From F1-80-MAGs062 sp046345315 (GTDB lineage: Bacteria; Planctomycetota; Planctomycetia; Planctomycetales; Planctomycetaceae): DNA of 64,000 nt. The translations under genes and the position numbers were made by a program. The notes under the pieces are model-generated. The model made no database searches. It worked only from the letters and a program-made list of their open reading frames with translations, and was not told the DNA's origin. How positions within the stretch are numbered: position 1 is the first letter of the stretch; each line of letters starts with the position of its first letter. Where the stretch lies: NCBI GenBank assembly GCA_046345315.1, contig JBKDKA010000198.1, forward strand, positions 62,001-126,000, given 5' to 3'. Positions 35,250 to 43,763 of the stretch are shown one piece after another.

Positions 35250-36476
35250 TCAGCTCAGACGGACACGACAGAATTTCTTTCTGCCAGCCCAGACGAGCAA
35301 CCCGTCTTCCACAACAATCTTCTGATCGGCGGCGGAGATCGTTTCCTTGTCTGCTCCGATCTTGGCGCCCCCCTGAGCAATCAGTCGTCTCGCTTCACTT
35401 CCTGAGGGACAAAGCTCCAGAGCTGTCAGCAGACGAAATGCCGGCAACGCTCCGTCAGTCAGCAGCGAAGAGCTCAACACGACTTCCGGAATATCCGTCG
35501 GCAGAGCACCACCACCGATTTCCGCCTGCCAGCGATCTGCGGCCTGTGCAGCATCAGTATCGCTGTGGTACTGCGAGATGACAGTCTTTGCCAGCAGGAC
35601 TTTCGCGTCTTTCGGATGACCGGCCAGAAGAGTGTCGACTTCGTCGAGCGGAATCTGAGTCAGCAGCTCGAAGAACATTCGCATGACCTGATCCGGCAGC
35701 TGCATGAACTTCTTCATCATCTCATAAGGCGTTTCGCTGATCCCGATGTAGTTCCCGAGACTCTTTCCCATGCGACGGACACCGTCCAGCCCGACCAGGA
35801 TCGGTGACATCATCCCGATCTGCTGCTGTTGTCCCTCCTGAGACTGCAGGTCACGCGCCAGCATGAAACTGTAAAGCTGCTCAGTTCCTCCCAGCTCCAC
35901 ATCAGCACGGATCTCCACACTGTCCCAGGCCTGCATCACCGGATACAGACATTCGTGCAGAAAGATCGCACGCTCTTCGCGAAATCTTTTCGCAAAATCA
36001 TCGCGACTGAGCAGCTGCGCAATGGTGACTCTGCCGCACAACCCAAGCACCTGAGCGAAGGACATTTTTCCGAACCAGTCTCCGTTCCGGTGAACCTCCG
36101 CTTTGCTCAGATCCACGACCTTTCCGACCTGAGAAAGGTAGTTCTGAGCATTGTGTTCGACTTCGGATTCCGTCAGCCGTTTGCTGCGAGCTTCGTCGCG
36201 CCCACTCGGATCCCCCACCATGGCGGTGTAGTTGCCGATAATGATTACCGCCTGATGTCCCAGATCCTGAAACTGTCGGATCTTCCGCAACGGCACAGTA
36301 TGTCCGAGATGCACATCGATGCCGGTCGGATCAATCCCGTACTTCACTCGAAGCGGCCTGCCCGACTCGAAACTCTGCTGCAGCTTCCGTCGGAGCTCCT
36401 CTTCCGGAACGATCTTTTCAATGCCCCGGGTCAGCAGCTTCAACTGATCGTCAACTGACGCAAAATTACTGGCCAT
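35250..36476 (-). CDS. tyrS: Tyrosyl-tRNA synthetase
   Basis: TyrRS charges tRNA-Tyr with tyrosine. The protein is 408 residues from the ATG at 36476 (a GTG immediately precedes it). The class I HIGH motif is HLGHT near residue 58, and the substrate pocket contains YGIDPTGIDVHLG and VELGGTEQLYSF. The KMSKS loop reads RMGKSLGN, with Arg for Lys and Gly for the first Ser. A C-terminal S4 RNA-binding domain is present (EARRLIAQGGAKIG). It resembles the TyrZ-like long form. The altered KMSKS keeps the second Lys, so activity is expected. Confidence 0.94.
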   Translation of the reverse strand: MASNFASVDDQLKLLTRGIEKIVPEEELRRKLQQSFESGRPLRVKYGIDPTGIDVHLGHTVPLRKIRQFQDLGHQAVIIIGNYTAMVGDPSGRDEARSKRLTESEVEHNAQNYLSQVGKVVDLSKAEVHRNGDWFGKMSFAQVLGLCGRVTIAQLLSRDDFAKRFREERAIFLHECLYPVMQAWDSVEIRADVELGGTEQLYSFMLARDLQSQEGQQQQIGMMSPILVGLDGVRRMGKSLGNYIGISETPYEMMKKFMQLPDQVMRMFFELLTQIPLDEVDTLLAGHPKDAKVLLAKTVISQYHSDTDAAQAADRWQAEIGGGALPTDIPEVVLSSSLLTDGALPAFRLLTALELCPSGSEARRLIAQGGAKIGADKETISAADQKIVVEDGLLVWAGRKKFCRVRLS

Positions 36477-36530
36477 CACTCACTCTTCTGACGAACGACA
36501 GATTGAAACGTGACTCCGCGAGCATCCGGA

Positions 36531-37565
36531 TCAGACCAGAGCACATCCCGCGAGAAGCATATTAAAACCATTGAACAAAAGATGCACCATGATCACAGTG
36601 CGATAACTTCGACGACGAATGTAAGTGTAGCTCAGCATGAATGCCAGCGGCAGCAGAGCCAGCGAATCCGGAAAACCATGAGCAAGACAAAAGCAGATGG
36701 ACGAAAAGACGGCTCCCGTTTTCGTCAGCCCCATCTGAGTCAATCCGCCAAAAACCACGACGCGGTAGAACAACTCCTCGACAACCGGAGCAATTCCGAT
36801 CGCCAGGATGACGATCAGAAAAACACCAGTCAACGGAATCCCCTCCGACAGCATCTCGAGAAACGGGTGCGACTCGACAGTACCGCCGGTCAGAAGCTCC
36901 ATCACTTTCATGATGCCGATACGCAGGACTGTGGTCGGCAGGTACGTCAGCAGGAACACCTCCGCTGCGAATCGCAGCTCTTTACCGTAGTGATACGGCT
37001 CGCTCAATGAAGGAGCTGAATCCGCTGAGGGAACTGACTCAGATATTTCAACTCGTTCAGGGAAAGGCATCTCCGCTGTGCCGATGTCCTCGGAAGAAAC
37101 AGTGAGTGCTTGCCCATTGAACACTTCTCGCGATGCTTCAAACAGACTCACACGACCATTCCGACTGGCCGCCAGCACCATCCCACCGAACGCAAAGAAT
37201 ACGATACCGTCAAGCACGACGTTCTGAAGAAGCATGGAGATCATCTGTTCGCTGGAGACAACTCCGCTTTCAAGCGTCTCTGCAGCTGGCTGAAACAACG
37301 ATGCCGTTGCCATCAGAGCCGTCATGGCACCGAGCACACAGCCAATGAGTGTCAGCGTCTCGGGGACTCTTAACAGACCTCGATCCGCCTGAGGCAGCAG
37401 CGGTATGCCTTTTCGCAGACCGGCACCACGTACCAGAATCGAAAAAAGGCTTGATGTCATCGCCGAAAGGACGAGCATGGATGCTGCGACCTGCCCGGGA
37501 CTGACATTTCCTTCCGCAACCGCGTCAGCCACTGCCAGCATTGTCAGATCCGGATTCATTGTCAT
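36531..37565 (-). CDS. CPBP-family intramembrane metalloprotease
   Basis: This is a 344-residue membrane protein with about eight hydrophobic segments. The glutamate motif EELFYRVVVFGGL (EExxxR) and the later histidine motif FCLAHGFPD identify the CAAX-protease/bacteriocin-processing (Abi, CPBP) family. A polar loop of about 80 residues sits before the catalytic half. Substrates of bacterial members are mostly unknown; some confer bacteriocin self-immunity. It lies upstream of tyrS on the same strand with a gap of about 50 bases. It is not obviously part of a defence cluster. Confidence 0.85.
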   Translation of the reverse strand: MTMNPDLTMLAVADAVAEGNVSPGQVAASMLVLSAMTSSLFSILVRGAGLRKGIPLLPQADRGLLRVPETLTLIGCVLGAMTALMATASLFQPAAETLESGVVSSEQMISMLLQNVVLDGIVFFAFGGMVLAASRNGRVSLFEASREVFNGQALTVSSEDIGTAEMPFPERVEISESVPSADSAPSLSEPYHYGKELRFAAEVFLLTYLPTTVLRIGIMKVMELLTGGTVESHPFLEMLSEGIPLTGVFLIVILAIGIAPVVEELFYRVVVFGGLTQMGLTKTGAVFSSICFCLAHGFPDSLALLPLAFMLSYTYIRRRSYRTVIMVHLLFNGFNMLLAGCALV

Positions 37566-37679
37566 TGGAAATCTTCACCAGCCCGGAACTGCAATGTGTT
37601 TGCTCCGAAGCGGTTCGCTCCGTAGCAGCATGATTTCAACGTGAAAAGCTGAAAAAGAATTTCTCTGGCAGCAGTGTGC

Positions 37680-37707
37680 TTGATCAGTTATCACGACGGA
37701 ATACTAT
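37680..37707 (+). promoter_or_regulatory. Candidate sigma-70 promoter for trpC
   Basis: TTGATC (37680-37685) and TACTAT (37702-37707) are 16 bases apart and about 33 bases before the TTG start codon of trpC. GGAGAA, the likely ribosome-binding site, lies between. Confidence 0.4.
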
Positions 37708-37740
37708 CCGCAATTCATATCAGAACGCGGAGAATAAATC

Positions 37741-38526
37741 TTGTCGACCATTCTGGACGAAATCATTCAGCACAAAGTGACGGAGATTGCTGCTGCAAAA
37801 AGCAGGCTCCCCTGGGATGAACTGCGTTCACGAATCCCCGGCAGCCATCCTGTCCGAGGCTTCCTGAAAGCCATCAGACAGGCGCAGCCCCCCGCGCTCA
37901 TCGCTGAAGTGAAGAAAGCTTCTCCCTCCGTCGGCCTGATCCGCCCCGATTTTGATCCCGTCTCAATCGCTCGCGACTACGAGTTGTCCGGGGCCACATG
38001 CCTGAGCATACTCACCGATGAACGCTTCTTCCAGGGGCACATCGACTACCTGCGACAGATCCGCGCTGCAGTCTCGATACCGGTCATGCGGAAGGAGTTC
38101 ATCATTGATCGCTACCAGATCGCGGAAGCTCGAGTCGCCGGAGCTGACTGTGTACTGCTGATCGCTGAGTGCCTCGACGACGAACAGCTACAGGACCTTC
38201 ATGATTACGCTCATGAACTCGGAATGGACACCCTGATCGAACTCTACGATGCAGAAAACCTTCCTCGAGTTCTTTCCACGGGCGCGGAACTGATCGGGAT
38301 CAACAATCGAGACCTGCGAACCTTTCATACAACGCTGGATCACACCTTCAGACTTCAGCCGGAGATCCCCGCAGACGTGACGCTCATCAGTGAGAGCGGA
38401 ATCCGAAACCATGAAGATGTCCTTCGTCTCAGAGCTGCGGGCATCGGCGGGATCCTCGTTGGTGAATCCCTGATGAGAGAGCCCGACATCCAGAATGCCG
38501 TCAGGAAACTGATGAAGGGAAACTGA
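37741..38526 (+). CDS. trpC: Indole-3-glycerol phosphate synthase
   Basis: TrpC closes the indole ring in tryptophan synthesis. The 261-residue (beta/alpha)8 protein begins ILDEIIQHKVTEI and contains ALIAEVKKASPSVGLIR, the substrate-binding Lys segment. Further hallmarks are SILTDERFFQGHIDYLRQI, VMRKEFIIDRYQI (catalytic Lys), GINNRDLRTF and ESGIRNHEDV. It uses a TTG start with GGAGAA upstream. No other trp gene is adjacent, so the pathway is dispersed. A Nudix gene follows after 164 bases. Confidence 0.96.
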   Translation: MSTILDEIIQHKVTEIAAAKSRLPWDELRSRIPGSHPVRGFLKAIRQAQPPALIAEVKKASPSVGLIRPDFDPVSIARDYELSGATCLSILTDERFFQGHIDYLRQIRAAVSIPVMRKEFIIDRYQIAEARVAGADCVLLIAECLDDEQLQDLHDYAHELGMDTLIELYDAENLPRVLSTGAELIGINNRDLRTFHTTLDHTFRLQPEIPADVTLISESGIRNHEDVLRLRAAGIGGILVGESLMREPDIQNAVRKLMKGN

Positions 38527-38690
38527 CCATTGAACAGCTTTCCAGTCGGCTGCGACTCGCTCAGTTGTTTCCCGTGATCGGAAGTGTAATCACCGTGACT
38601 CAGGGATGGCCCTGATCAGCCATTACTGCCGGACCAGCCATATGGCATGGCAATCGGCAGAAACCATCAATATCAAAAAGGACGCCCGCC

Positions 38691-39290
38691 GTGAATTCCT
38701 CCGTCGAACAGGTTCTGGTCATTCCAACCTCCGTTTTTCATGACACCGGATACTTCCAGGGATTCTGCCCGGATATCGAAAAGTATCTGGATGTCATTCT
38801 GAATCCGATTCACGCCAGTTACAGGCCTCGACCGGAAATGGAACAGGACCCTTCGTTCAAACAGCTCATTCCGTACTGCGTGTTTCGCTGCAACGGTGAG
38901 GTTTTCTACTATCAGCGAGGAAACTCCCAGGGAGAAAGCAGGCTCCACGCGAAGCGATCCGTCGGAGTCGGCGGACACGTTTCCACGCTGGATCTGAATC
39001 GCGAAGCATCTCCTTATCTGGAAGGAATGCGGCGTGAAATTGAGGAAGAAGTGGAACTTGAGTGTGGATGGGTGGAATCGTGTATCGGCCTGATTAATGA
39101 CGACCAGACAGACGTTGGAAAAGTTCATCTCGGAATAGTTCACCTGTTCGAACTGGACAATCCCAAAGTTCAGCCACGTGAAAAGTCGATGATAAACGCA
39201 GGGTTCGCACCTCCGTTACAACTGGTGCGGCAAATGGATGAATTTGAGACATGGTCACAGATCTGCCTCAATTATCTGGTTGGAGAGTAA
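38691..39290 (+). CDS. Nudix hydrolase-like protein
   Basis: The protein is 199 residues from a GTG start preceded by AAAAGGA. The Nudix box is recognisable but stretched: GVGGHVSTLDLN...EGMRREIEEEVEL, which keeps the REIEEE metal-binding core while the spacer before it is a few residues longer than the canonical Gx5E. The first 60 residues are unusual for Nudix enzymes. Substrates in this superfamily are nucleoside diphosphates linked to another group; none is predictable here. The next gene starts three bases after the stop and uses a GGAGAG ribosome-binding site inside this gene, so they are coupled. Confidence 0.78.
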   Translation: MNSSVEQVLVIPTSVFHDTGYFQGFCPDIEKYLDVILNPIHASYRPRPEMEQDPSFKQLIPYCVFRCNGEVFYYQRGNSQGESRLHAKRSVGVGGHVSTLDLNREASPYLEGMRREIEEEVELECGWVESCIGLINDDQTDVGKVHLGIVHLFELDNPKVQPREKSMINAGFAPPLQLVRQMDEFETWSQICLNYLVGE

Positions 39291-39293
39291 ACA

Positions 39294-39971
39294 ATGAAAA
39301 AATTCAGTGCCGTACTTCTGCCTGCAGTGCTGCTGCTCGGCAGTGTGTCCAGCGTATCGGGCGAAGAAAAGACAGCTGCAGCGGCACCGGCAAAGGCTCC
39401 TGCACAGGGCCAGATCTCCGAGGCTGAGCTGGGAGAGCTGCTGGCAGCCATCGGTGTCAAACCGACAAAAACAGAACAACGTTACGATTTTGCGTTCAAG
39501 ACCAGCTACCGTGGTGAAGAGTGGAAATTCACCATGTCGACGGTTCTGAGTCAGAACGGCGAATCCATCTGGGTGATGGCATGGCTGGACCAGATTCCTC
39601 AGAAAACCAACGAAGTCCCGAAAACAGCTCTGCTTCGTCTTCTGGCTGCCAACGACCGACTCGGGAACGGGAAGTTCTTCGCCTACATTCCCACGAATAA
39701 GCGATTCGTTCTTCAGCGTGTCGTGAAGAATGAGAATATCACGAACAAAGAGATGATGAAGATCCTTCAGGATCTCGCAGCAAGCGTTGCTGATGAATAC
39801 CCGACATGGTCTGTTTCCGGATGGGCTCCGAAGACTGATCAGCAGGTCGCAGAACCGGACGGAAGCGAACGTTCTGTGCCGCAGAATCCAACGGCCGCCA
39901 GCCGATCAGCCGCCCCGGCAACGAAGACCTCGGAATCCGGGTCCAAGTTTGAAGGACGAAAAATTCAGTAA
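39294..39971 (+). CDS. Secreted protein with a chaperone-like (YbjN/CesT) domain
   Basis: This 225-residue protein has a clear signal peptide (MKKFSAVLLPAVLLLGSVSSVSG) and an Ala/Pro linker. A single domain covers about 45-175: RYDFAFKTSYRGEEWKFTMSTVLSQNGESIWVMAWL, then ALLRLLAANDRLGNGKFFAY. The strand pattern and amphipathic helices resemble the YbjN/CesT type III chaperone-like fold, but this is inference. The C-terminal 50 residues are Ser/Ala-rich and probably disordered. It is translationally coupled to the Nudix gene and followed by a strong terminator. The function is unknown. Confidence 0.7.
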   Translation: MKKFSAVLLPAVLLLGSVSSVSGEEKTAAAAPAKAPAQGQISEAELGELLAAIGVKPTKTEQRYDFAFKTSYRGEEWKFTMSTVLSQNGESIWVMAWLDQIPQKTNEVPKTALLRLLAANDRLGNGKFFAYIPTNKRFVLQRVVKNENITNKEMMKILQDLAASVADEYPTWSVSGWAPKTDQQVAEPDGSERSVPQNPTAASRSAAPATKTSESGSKFEGRKIQ

Positions 39972-40031
39972 GCGACAAGCTGAAACTGATCATCTTCTGC
40001 ATCAGAAGCAGGAGTTCAGGTTCCAACCAGG

Positions 40032-40065
40032 ATCCGGCAACGAGCTTCGTTGCCGGATTTTTTTT
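40032..40065 (+). terminator. Strong intrinsic terminator
   Basis: ATCCGGCAACG and CGTTGCCGGAT form a perfect 11-bp stem around AGCTT, followed by eight T's. It ends the trpC/Nudix/secreted-protein unit. Confidence 0.9.
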
Positions 40066-40176
40066 CGTTTCATGCCGCCAAAACGAAGTCACGGCTTCGG
40101 ATCAGAACAAGCGTCGACGCGGATTTTTCCCCGAGGGCTGTTGAACGATACATCGGGAAACGTTATCCCTTCGGGG

Positions 40177-40611
40177 ATGAATACAGAAAATACCGCCGAC
40201 AATACATTCGAGTCGCTGATTCACTCACGAAAAGCATGGCTCGAGTCAATTCTTCGACCCTGGTGCCGTTCAGCATCTCTTGCCGATCTGCGTCGCGCTG
40301 AACTGGAATGGACAGACATTGCCGGAAGAGCATCGCCTCAGCAGACACTCTGGAAGTGGGCCTGGGAACGCTTCCCGGAGCTGATTCATGAGGGACTGCA
40401 GGGGCTCGACGAAACATACCCGGTCGAGGTCATTCTCCTCGACGGCACGAGACTCGAAGGATTTCCTGACGGTCGGCGAAGCCAGAACGGACAGCTGTTC
40501 CTCGTCCTTCGCTCCGGGGTGCATGGCTCCGGGCAATCGCAACATGAGGAAGCTGGCCCGCTGGGCATTGACCAGATTCAGACGGTCAGGCGAACCCCCG
40601 ACCTATCGTGA
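40177..40611 (+). CDS. Small hypothetical protein with a beta-barrel-like C-terminus
   Basis: This 144-residue protein starts at the ATG at 40177; an open frame continues upstream through the terminator at 40032-40065 but is not coding. The N-terminal half is helical and Trp-rich (RKAWLESILRPWCR, QQTLWKWAWERFPEL). The C-terminal half (YPVEVILLDGTRLEGFPDG...LFLVL) reads like a small Sm/SH3-type barrel, which is inference. The family is not recognised. Its last nine bases overlap the 3' end of the convergent HlyD-type gene. The ribosome-binding site is weak. Confidence 0.6.
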   Translation: MNTENTADNTFESLIHSRKAWLESILRPWCRSASLADLRRAELEWTDIAGRASPQQTLWKWAWERFPELIHEGLQGLDETYPVEVILLDGTRLEGFPDGRRSQNGQLFLVLRSGVHGSGQSQHEEAGPLGIDQIQTVRRTPDLS

Positions 40612-42429
40612 ACGGCCGGGGACAACATCGATCCGAGTGCCAATCGGGACCGATGGCCAGAGTCGCCCGATCGGGTCAATTCGCACTGATGCAAGACCAT
40701 CCGAACTGTCTGGGCTCTGCTCTGCCAGAACCGGGACAACCGAGACCTTACCGCGACAGACCACGGAGTCAGGAAAAAGCACCTGAACCTCTGCGCCTTC
40801 ACGGAAAGCCGAGATTCGTCGGGCCGGAACATGGGCGATGATGAATCGATCTTCGTTGTGAAGCAGACGCACAAGCGCAGCACCACCGTTCACTGAGTCA
40901 CCAACATGACACTGCAGATCACCGACAATCCCGTGTACGGGACTCGAGACCGTGATTTCGGGTGCCGCATTCATCACCTCAGAAATCTTCGCCGAGAGCT
41001 CAGAAATTTCTGCCTCCAGCTGACTGACTCCCGAGGCTCGATCCACCTGCTCCGGCAGAGAATCCCTCATTTCCTCCAGCTTTGTGATCCACTCCCTCTG
41101 GTCACCCCTGGCTTCACTGGAAATGACTTTTCGCGAGTTCAACTCTGAAGGACTCGACGATGGCATTCCCGGAACAACCATTTCGTCCTCGATACTGCTC
41201 CTGGAATCATCCTGACCGGGCACAACCGGAGTCCGTGATGAATCGGCAGAATCTGCCGATTCCAAAGCCTGTTCTGACTCAGCGACTTCGGAAAGACTCG
41301 CCGCGCGTGCCGGAACGCTCGACGCAACCTTTGGTGACTCCGAATCGGATCCTTTCGTTCGCTTCAACGCTGGTTCGTCTCTTACTGCGGTTGCCGGAAG
41401 ACGAGGCGAACCTTTCCACTGAGTCACTCTGCCCGTTCGACCACTGAAAAACATCATGCCGGCAGTCGCCTGAGCAACAGCATTCGGTTCCACAGCGATC
41501 GACTGACTGGCATCGTCAGATATCGATGGATCAGGCACCAGAGGATCAGGCACCATCCCCTGATCATCGGGAATCTGATCTCTGGAAACGTGAACGGCTT
41601 CGCTCGGGACTTCACTATCCAGAGGCTCCGAAACGGAGAAAGGTTCTTCAGGCAGCGCCGCAGTTCGACTTTTTCTGATCGATCTTTCAGGATCACCGGA
41701 TTGCATCCGGGAATTTGCCTCAGCAATCTGCCTCTCGACATCCTGAGACCTCCACGCCACTTCCAGCGACGCCCTCGCACGAGCTCGTTCAAGATTATGC
41801 TTCAGATGGACAAGCTGCGCTTGATAGTCCTTCAGCTTTTGCTCGCAGCCAGCTCGATGCAGCACAAACAGTGGAGTATCCGAATAGACCTCATCACCGG
41901 GATTCACCAGTGATTTCTGCAGCACACCATCAACAGGAACTCGCACCGTCGTAATGTCAGCGGAAAGAATTCCCGGAACAGCTGTTGATCCTCGTAACCC
42001 AACGATGCAGACAGCCAGGAACCCCAGAGTGACTGCACAGCATAAGAGTGCGAAGGAACGCAGGATCGACGCGGGAAGAGTGCCAAAACCTGGCTTCATC
42101 GGAATCATGGGAATGAGCACTTCTGCAGCAGTTTCAACCCATCGCTGAGAAACAATCTCCTGCGGCGCGATACGCAGCTCCTCAGCAAACGCAGCAACCT
42201 GCCCAGACTTCCAAAGTGCGATCTGACCAAGGCAATAGACACCCAACTGATTCAGGGTGACGGCCTCGCGAGTCTCGACACCCGAAATGACAGTCAGATC
42301 ATCTGAATGGCGAGGCGGCTCATCGAAGACAATGCCGAAACGTGGGTCGGTTCGAGAGCCCCTTGGCAACGTCCCCAGAATGATCTCAACAGACTTCTGA
42401 TTCATCCGGTTCGTCCGACTCTGATTCAT
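40603..42429 (-). CDS. HlyD-type membrane adaptor with N-terminal helix-hairpin-helix domain and a large linker insertion
   Basis: This 608-residue protein starts at an ATG with AGGAGA about ten bases upstream. Residues ~44-100 (DLTVISGVETREAVTLNQLG...ALWKSGQVAAFAEEL) match a helix-hairpin-helix (HhH_5/NuoE-tail type) domain on the cytoplasmic side. A membrane segment lies at ~120-146. The first lipoyl half follows (VPVDGVLQKSLVNPGDEV), then a coiled coil to ~245. A Ser/Pro/Asp-rich insertion of about 200 residues comes next. The second coiled coil is at ~447-490, then the second lipoyl half (SSPVHGIVGDLQCHVGDSV) and a beta-barrel. HlyD proteins join inner-membrane exporters to outer-membrane channels; no ABC partner is adjacent. 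Confidence 0.78.
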   Translation of the reverse strand: MNQSRTNRMNQKSVEIILGTLPRGSRTDPRFGIVFDEPPRHSDDLTVISGVETREAVTLNQLGVYCLGQIALWKSGQVAAFAEELRIAPQEIVSQRWVETAAEVLIPMIPMKPGFGTLPASILRSFALLCCAVTLGFLAVCIVGLRGSTAVPGILSADITTVRVPVDGVLQKSLVNPGDEVYSDTPLFVLHRAGCEQKLKDYQAQLVHLKHNLERARARASLEVAWRSQDVERQIAEANSRMQSGDPERSIRKSRTAALPEEPFSVSEPLDSEVPSEAVHVSRDQIPDDQGMVPDPLVPDPSISDDASQSIAVEPNAVAQATAGMMFFSGRTGRVTQWKGSPRLPATAVRDEPALKRTKGSDSESPKVASSVPARAASLSEVAESEQALESADSADSSRTPVVPGQDDSRSSIEDEMVVPGMPSSSPSELNSRKVISSEARGDQREWITKLEEMRDSLPEQVDRASGVSQLEAEISELSAKISEVMNAAPEITVSSPVHGIVGDLQCHVGDSVNGGAALVRLLHNEDRFIIAHVPARRISAFREGAEVQVLFPDSVVCRGKVSVVPVLAEQSPDSSDGLASVRIDPIGRLWPSVPIGTRIDVVPGRSR

Positions 42430-42819
42430 GCGGCAGGATCTCCTGCATCAGGCTCAAAAAATCAGGTCAAGGCCTGCAGAAAGCGCGCAGAATGCCGCAA
42501 TCCCAGGTAGTTTTCGACTTCGCCACTCTGCAGAAATGACGAAATCGACGGCACAGCAGATCTGAGAAGTCAGCAAAAGTGCTTTGAGTTGATTCATCAC
42601 CCCAGAACACCGAATCTCAAAGATCAGCAATAGCATCCCAAACCTCGCATTCTGTCGGAAGGACAGAATGAACCTCGATCCACCATCTGTGACTTCAGTA
42701 TTCCGAAACTCTCGAACTGGAATCAAAATGATGACGAAAACAACAGGACGCCTGAATAGGTTTCCCCCGAAACCTACGACGCTACAATTCGAGGTCGCCA
42801 ATTTATACGGAGGTAAGTC
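42430..42819. other. 390-base divergent intergenic region
   Basis: The gap lies between the HlyD-type gene (minus) and the DsbD-N-like gene (plus). It contains the inverted repeat at 42757-42776 and, just before the ATG at 42820, a strong GGAGGT ribosome-binding site. TACAAT at 42783-42788 could be a -10, but no -35 is visible. No ORF or RNA gene is supported. Confidence 0.55.
42757..42776. promoter_or_regulatory. 8-bp inverted repeat TAGGTTTC-N4-GAAACCTA
   Basis: A perfect palindrome with a CCCC spacer lies 44 bases before the ATG at 42820. Its position next to a possible -10 (TACAAT) suggests an operator. No T-run follows, so a terminator is unlikely. Confidence 0.4.
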
Positions 42820-43551
42820 ATGCGTTCCATGTCGACTCGTTCCCTATGGACCATACTCGCAGTGTTGTCTGCCGGAATCGCTCCCTGCTTCTCCGAGGAA
42901 CCCAATTCACAGCCAGGAACGACTAAGTCCAAAGATTCTGCGCCAGTCGAGGTTCAGAGCGTTTTTCGTCCTGTTTCCGCCGAGAAGACGGGGAAGACGA
43001 AACAGGAAAAGGAATCGTCAAAACCTGTGACGGCACAGGTCTACCCCCAGTACGACCAGCTGGAACGTGGCGGAAGAATGCTGATCGCGGTGGAATTGAC
43101 GATGGAGGACCACTGGCATGTGAATGCCAATCCTGCGAAACCTGATTTTCTTGTGCCGACTGAGGTTCAGATTTCCAGCCCTCAGAAAGTCAAGGTTAAG
43201 CGAATCCTCTACCCGAAGCCTCAAACACTGAGGGTGAAGGGGTCATCTGAACCGTACGAAGTTTACGGAAACGGCGCCTTAATTTTTGTTCAGGTGGAAA
43301 CCGCACCAGACGAGAAGGCCTCCACCGCGACTCTCGAAATTCGCCTGTCACTGCAGGCCTGCAATGAGAGCGAGTGTATGGCACCAGAGGAGATCGTTCT
43401 CAACGGGCGAATTCCCGTCGCTGCTTCGGGGACCCCTTTGAAGAAAACTCATTCGGAAAAATTCGCAATCCTTCAGAAAGAATCCCAGCGCAGCAAACCG
43501 GATCTGGGCAAAAAAGAAACCGGCTCTCAGCCCCGCAGTACGCCCCAGTAA
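42820..43551 (+). CDS. Secreted stand-alone DsbD N-terminal-like domain protein
   Basis: This 243-residue protein has a signal peptide (RSLWTILAVLSAGIAPCFS) and a charged linker. The domain at about 65-200 has the pattern of the DsbD N-terminal domain: GGRMLIAVELTMEDHWHVNANPAKP, RILYPKPQTLRVKGS, then a cysteine pair C181/C186 in LQACNESECMAPEE. In DsbD this domain passes electrons to periplasmic partners; here the transmembrane and C-terminal thioredoxin parts are absent. The cysteine spacing (CxxxxC) matches that of the parent family. The C-terminal 45 residues are Lys/Ser-rich. A very good GGAGGT ribosome-binding site precedes it. Confidence 0.75.
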   Translation: MRSMSTRSLWTILAVLSAGIAPCFSEEPNSQPGTTKSKDSAPVEVQSVFRPVSAEKTGKTKQEKESSKPVTAQVYPQYDQLERGGRMLIAVELTMEDHWHVNANPAKPDFLVPTEVQISSPQKVKVKRILYPKPQTLRVKGSSEPYEVYGNGALIFVQVETAPDEKASTATLEIRLSLQACNESECMAPEEIVLNGRIPVAASGTPLKKTHSEKFAILQKESQRSKPDLGKKETGSQPRSTPQ

Positions 43552-43763
43552 GCCGCCACACCCCCTGATCTGCCACCTCCGCAGGAATCAGCAGGAAGCA
43601 TTGCAAAGAATTTCCCGTTTCACGTCCGAAGCTGCACTGGATTTTTCTTTCCGAGTGGAAAACGGTTCCAATGCTTCAATTCAGATTCTGATTGTTTATG
43701 ATTGAGGCGACGTCATATTCTTCAGCTTCAGCCGGAACGCTCAGCAGGATTGAAAGTTCACCC

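Noticed and set aside
39787..40176. N-terminal extension of the small protein ending at 40611
   Set aside because: The frame stays open upstream but crosses the end of the secreted-protein gene and a perfect terminator hairpin at 40032-40065, so coding there is implausible.
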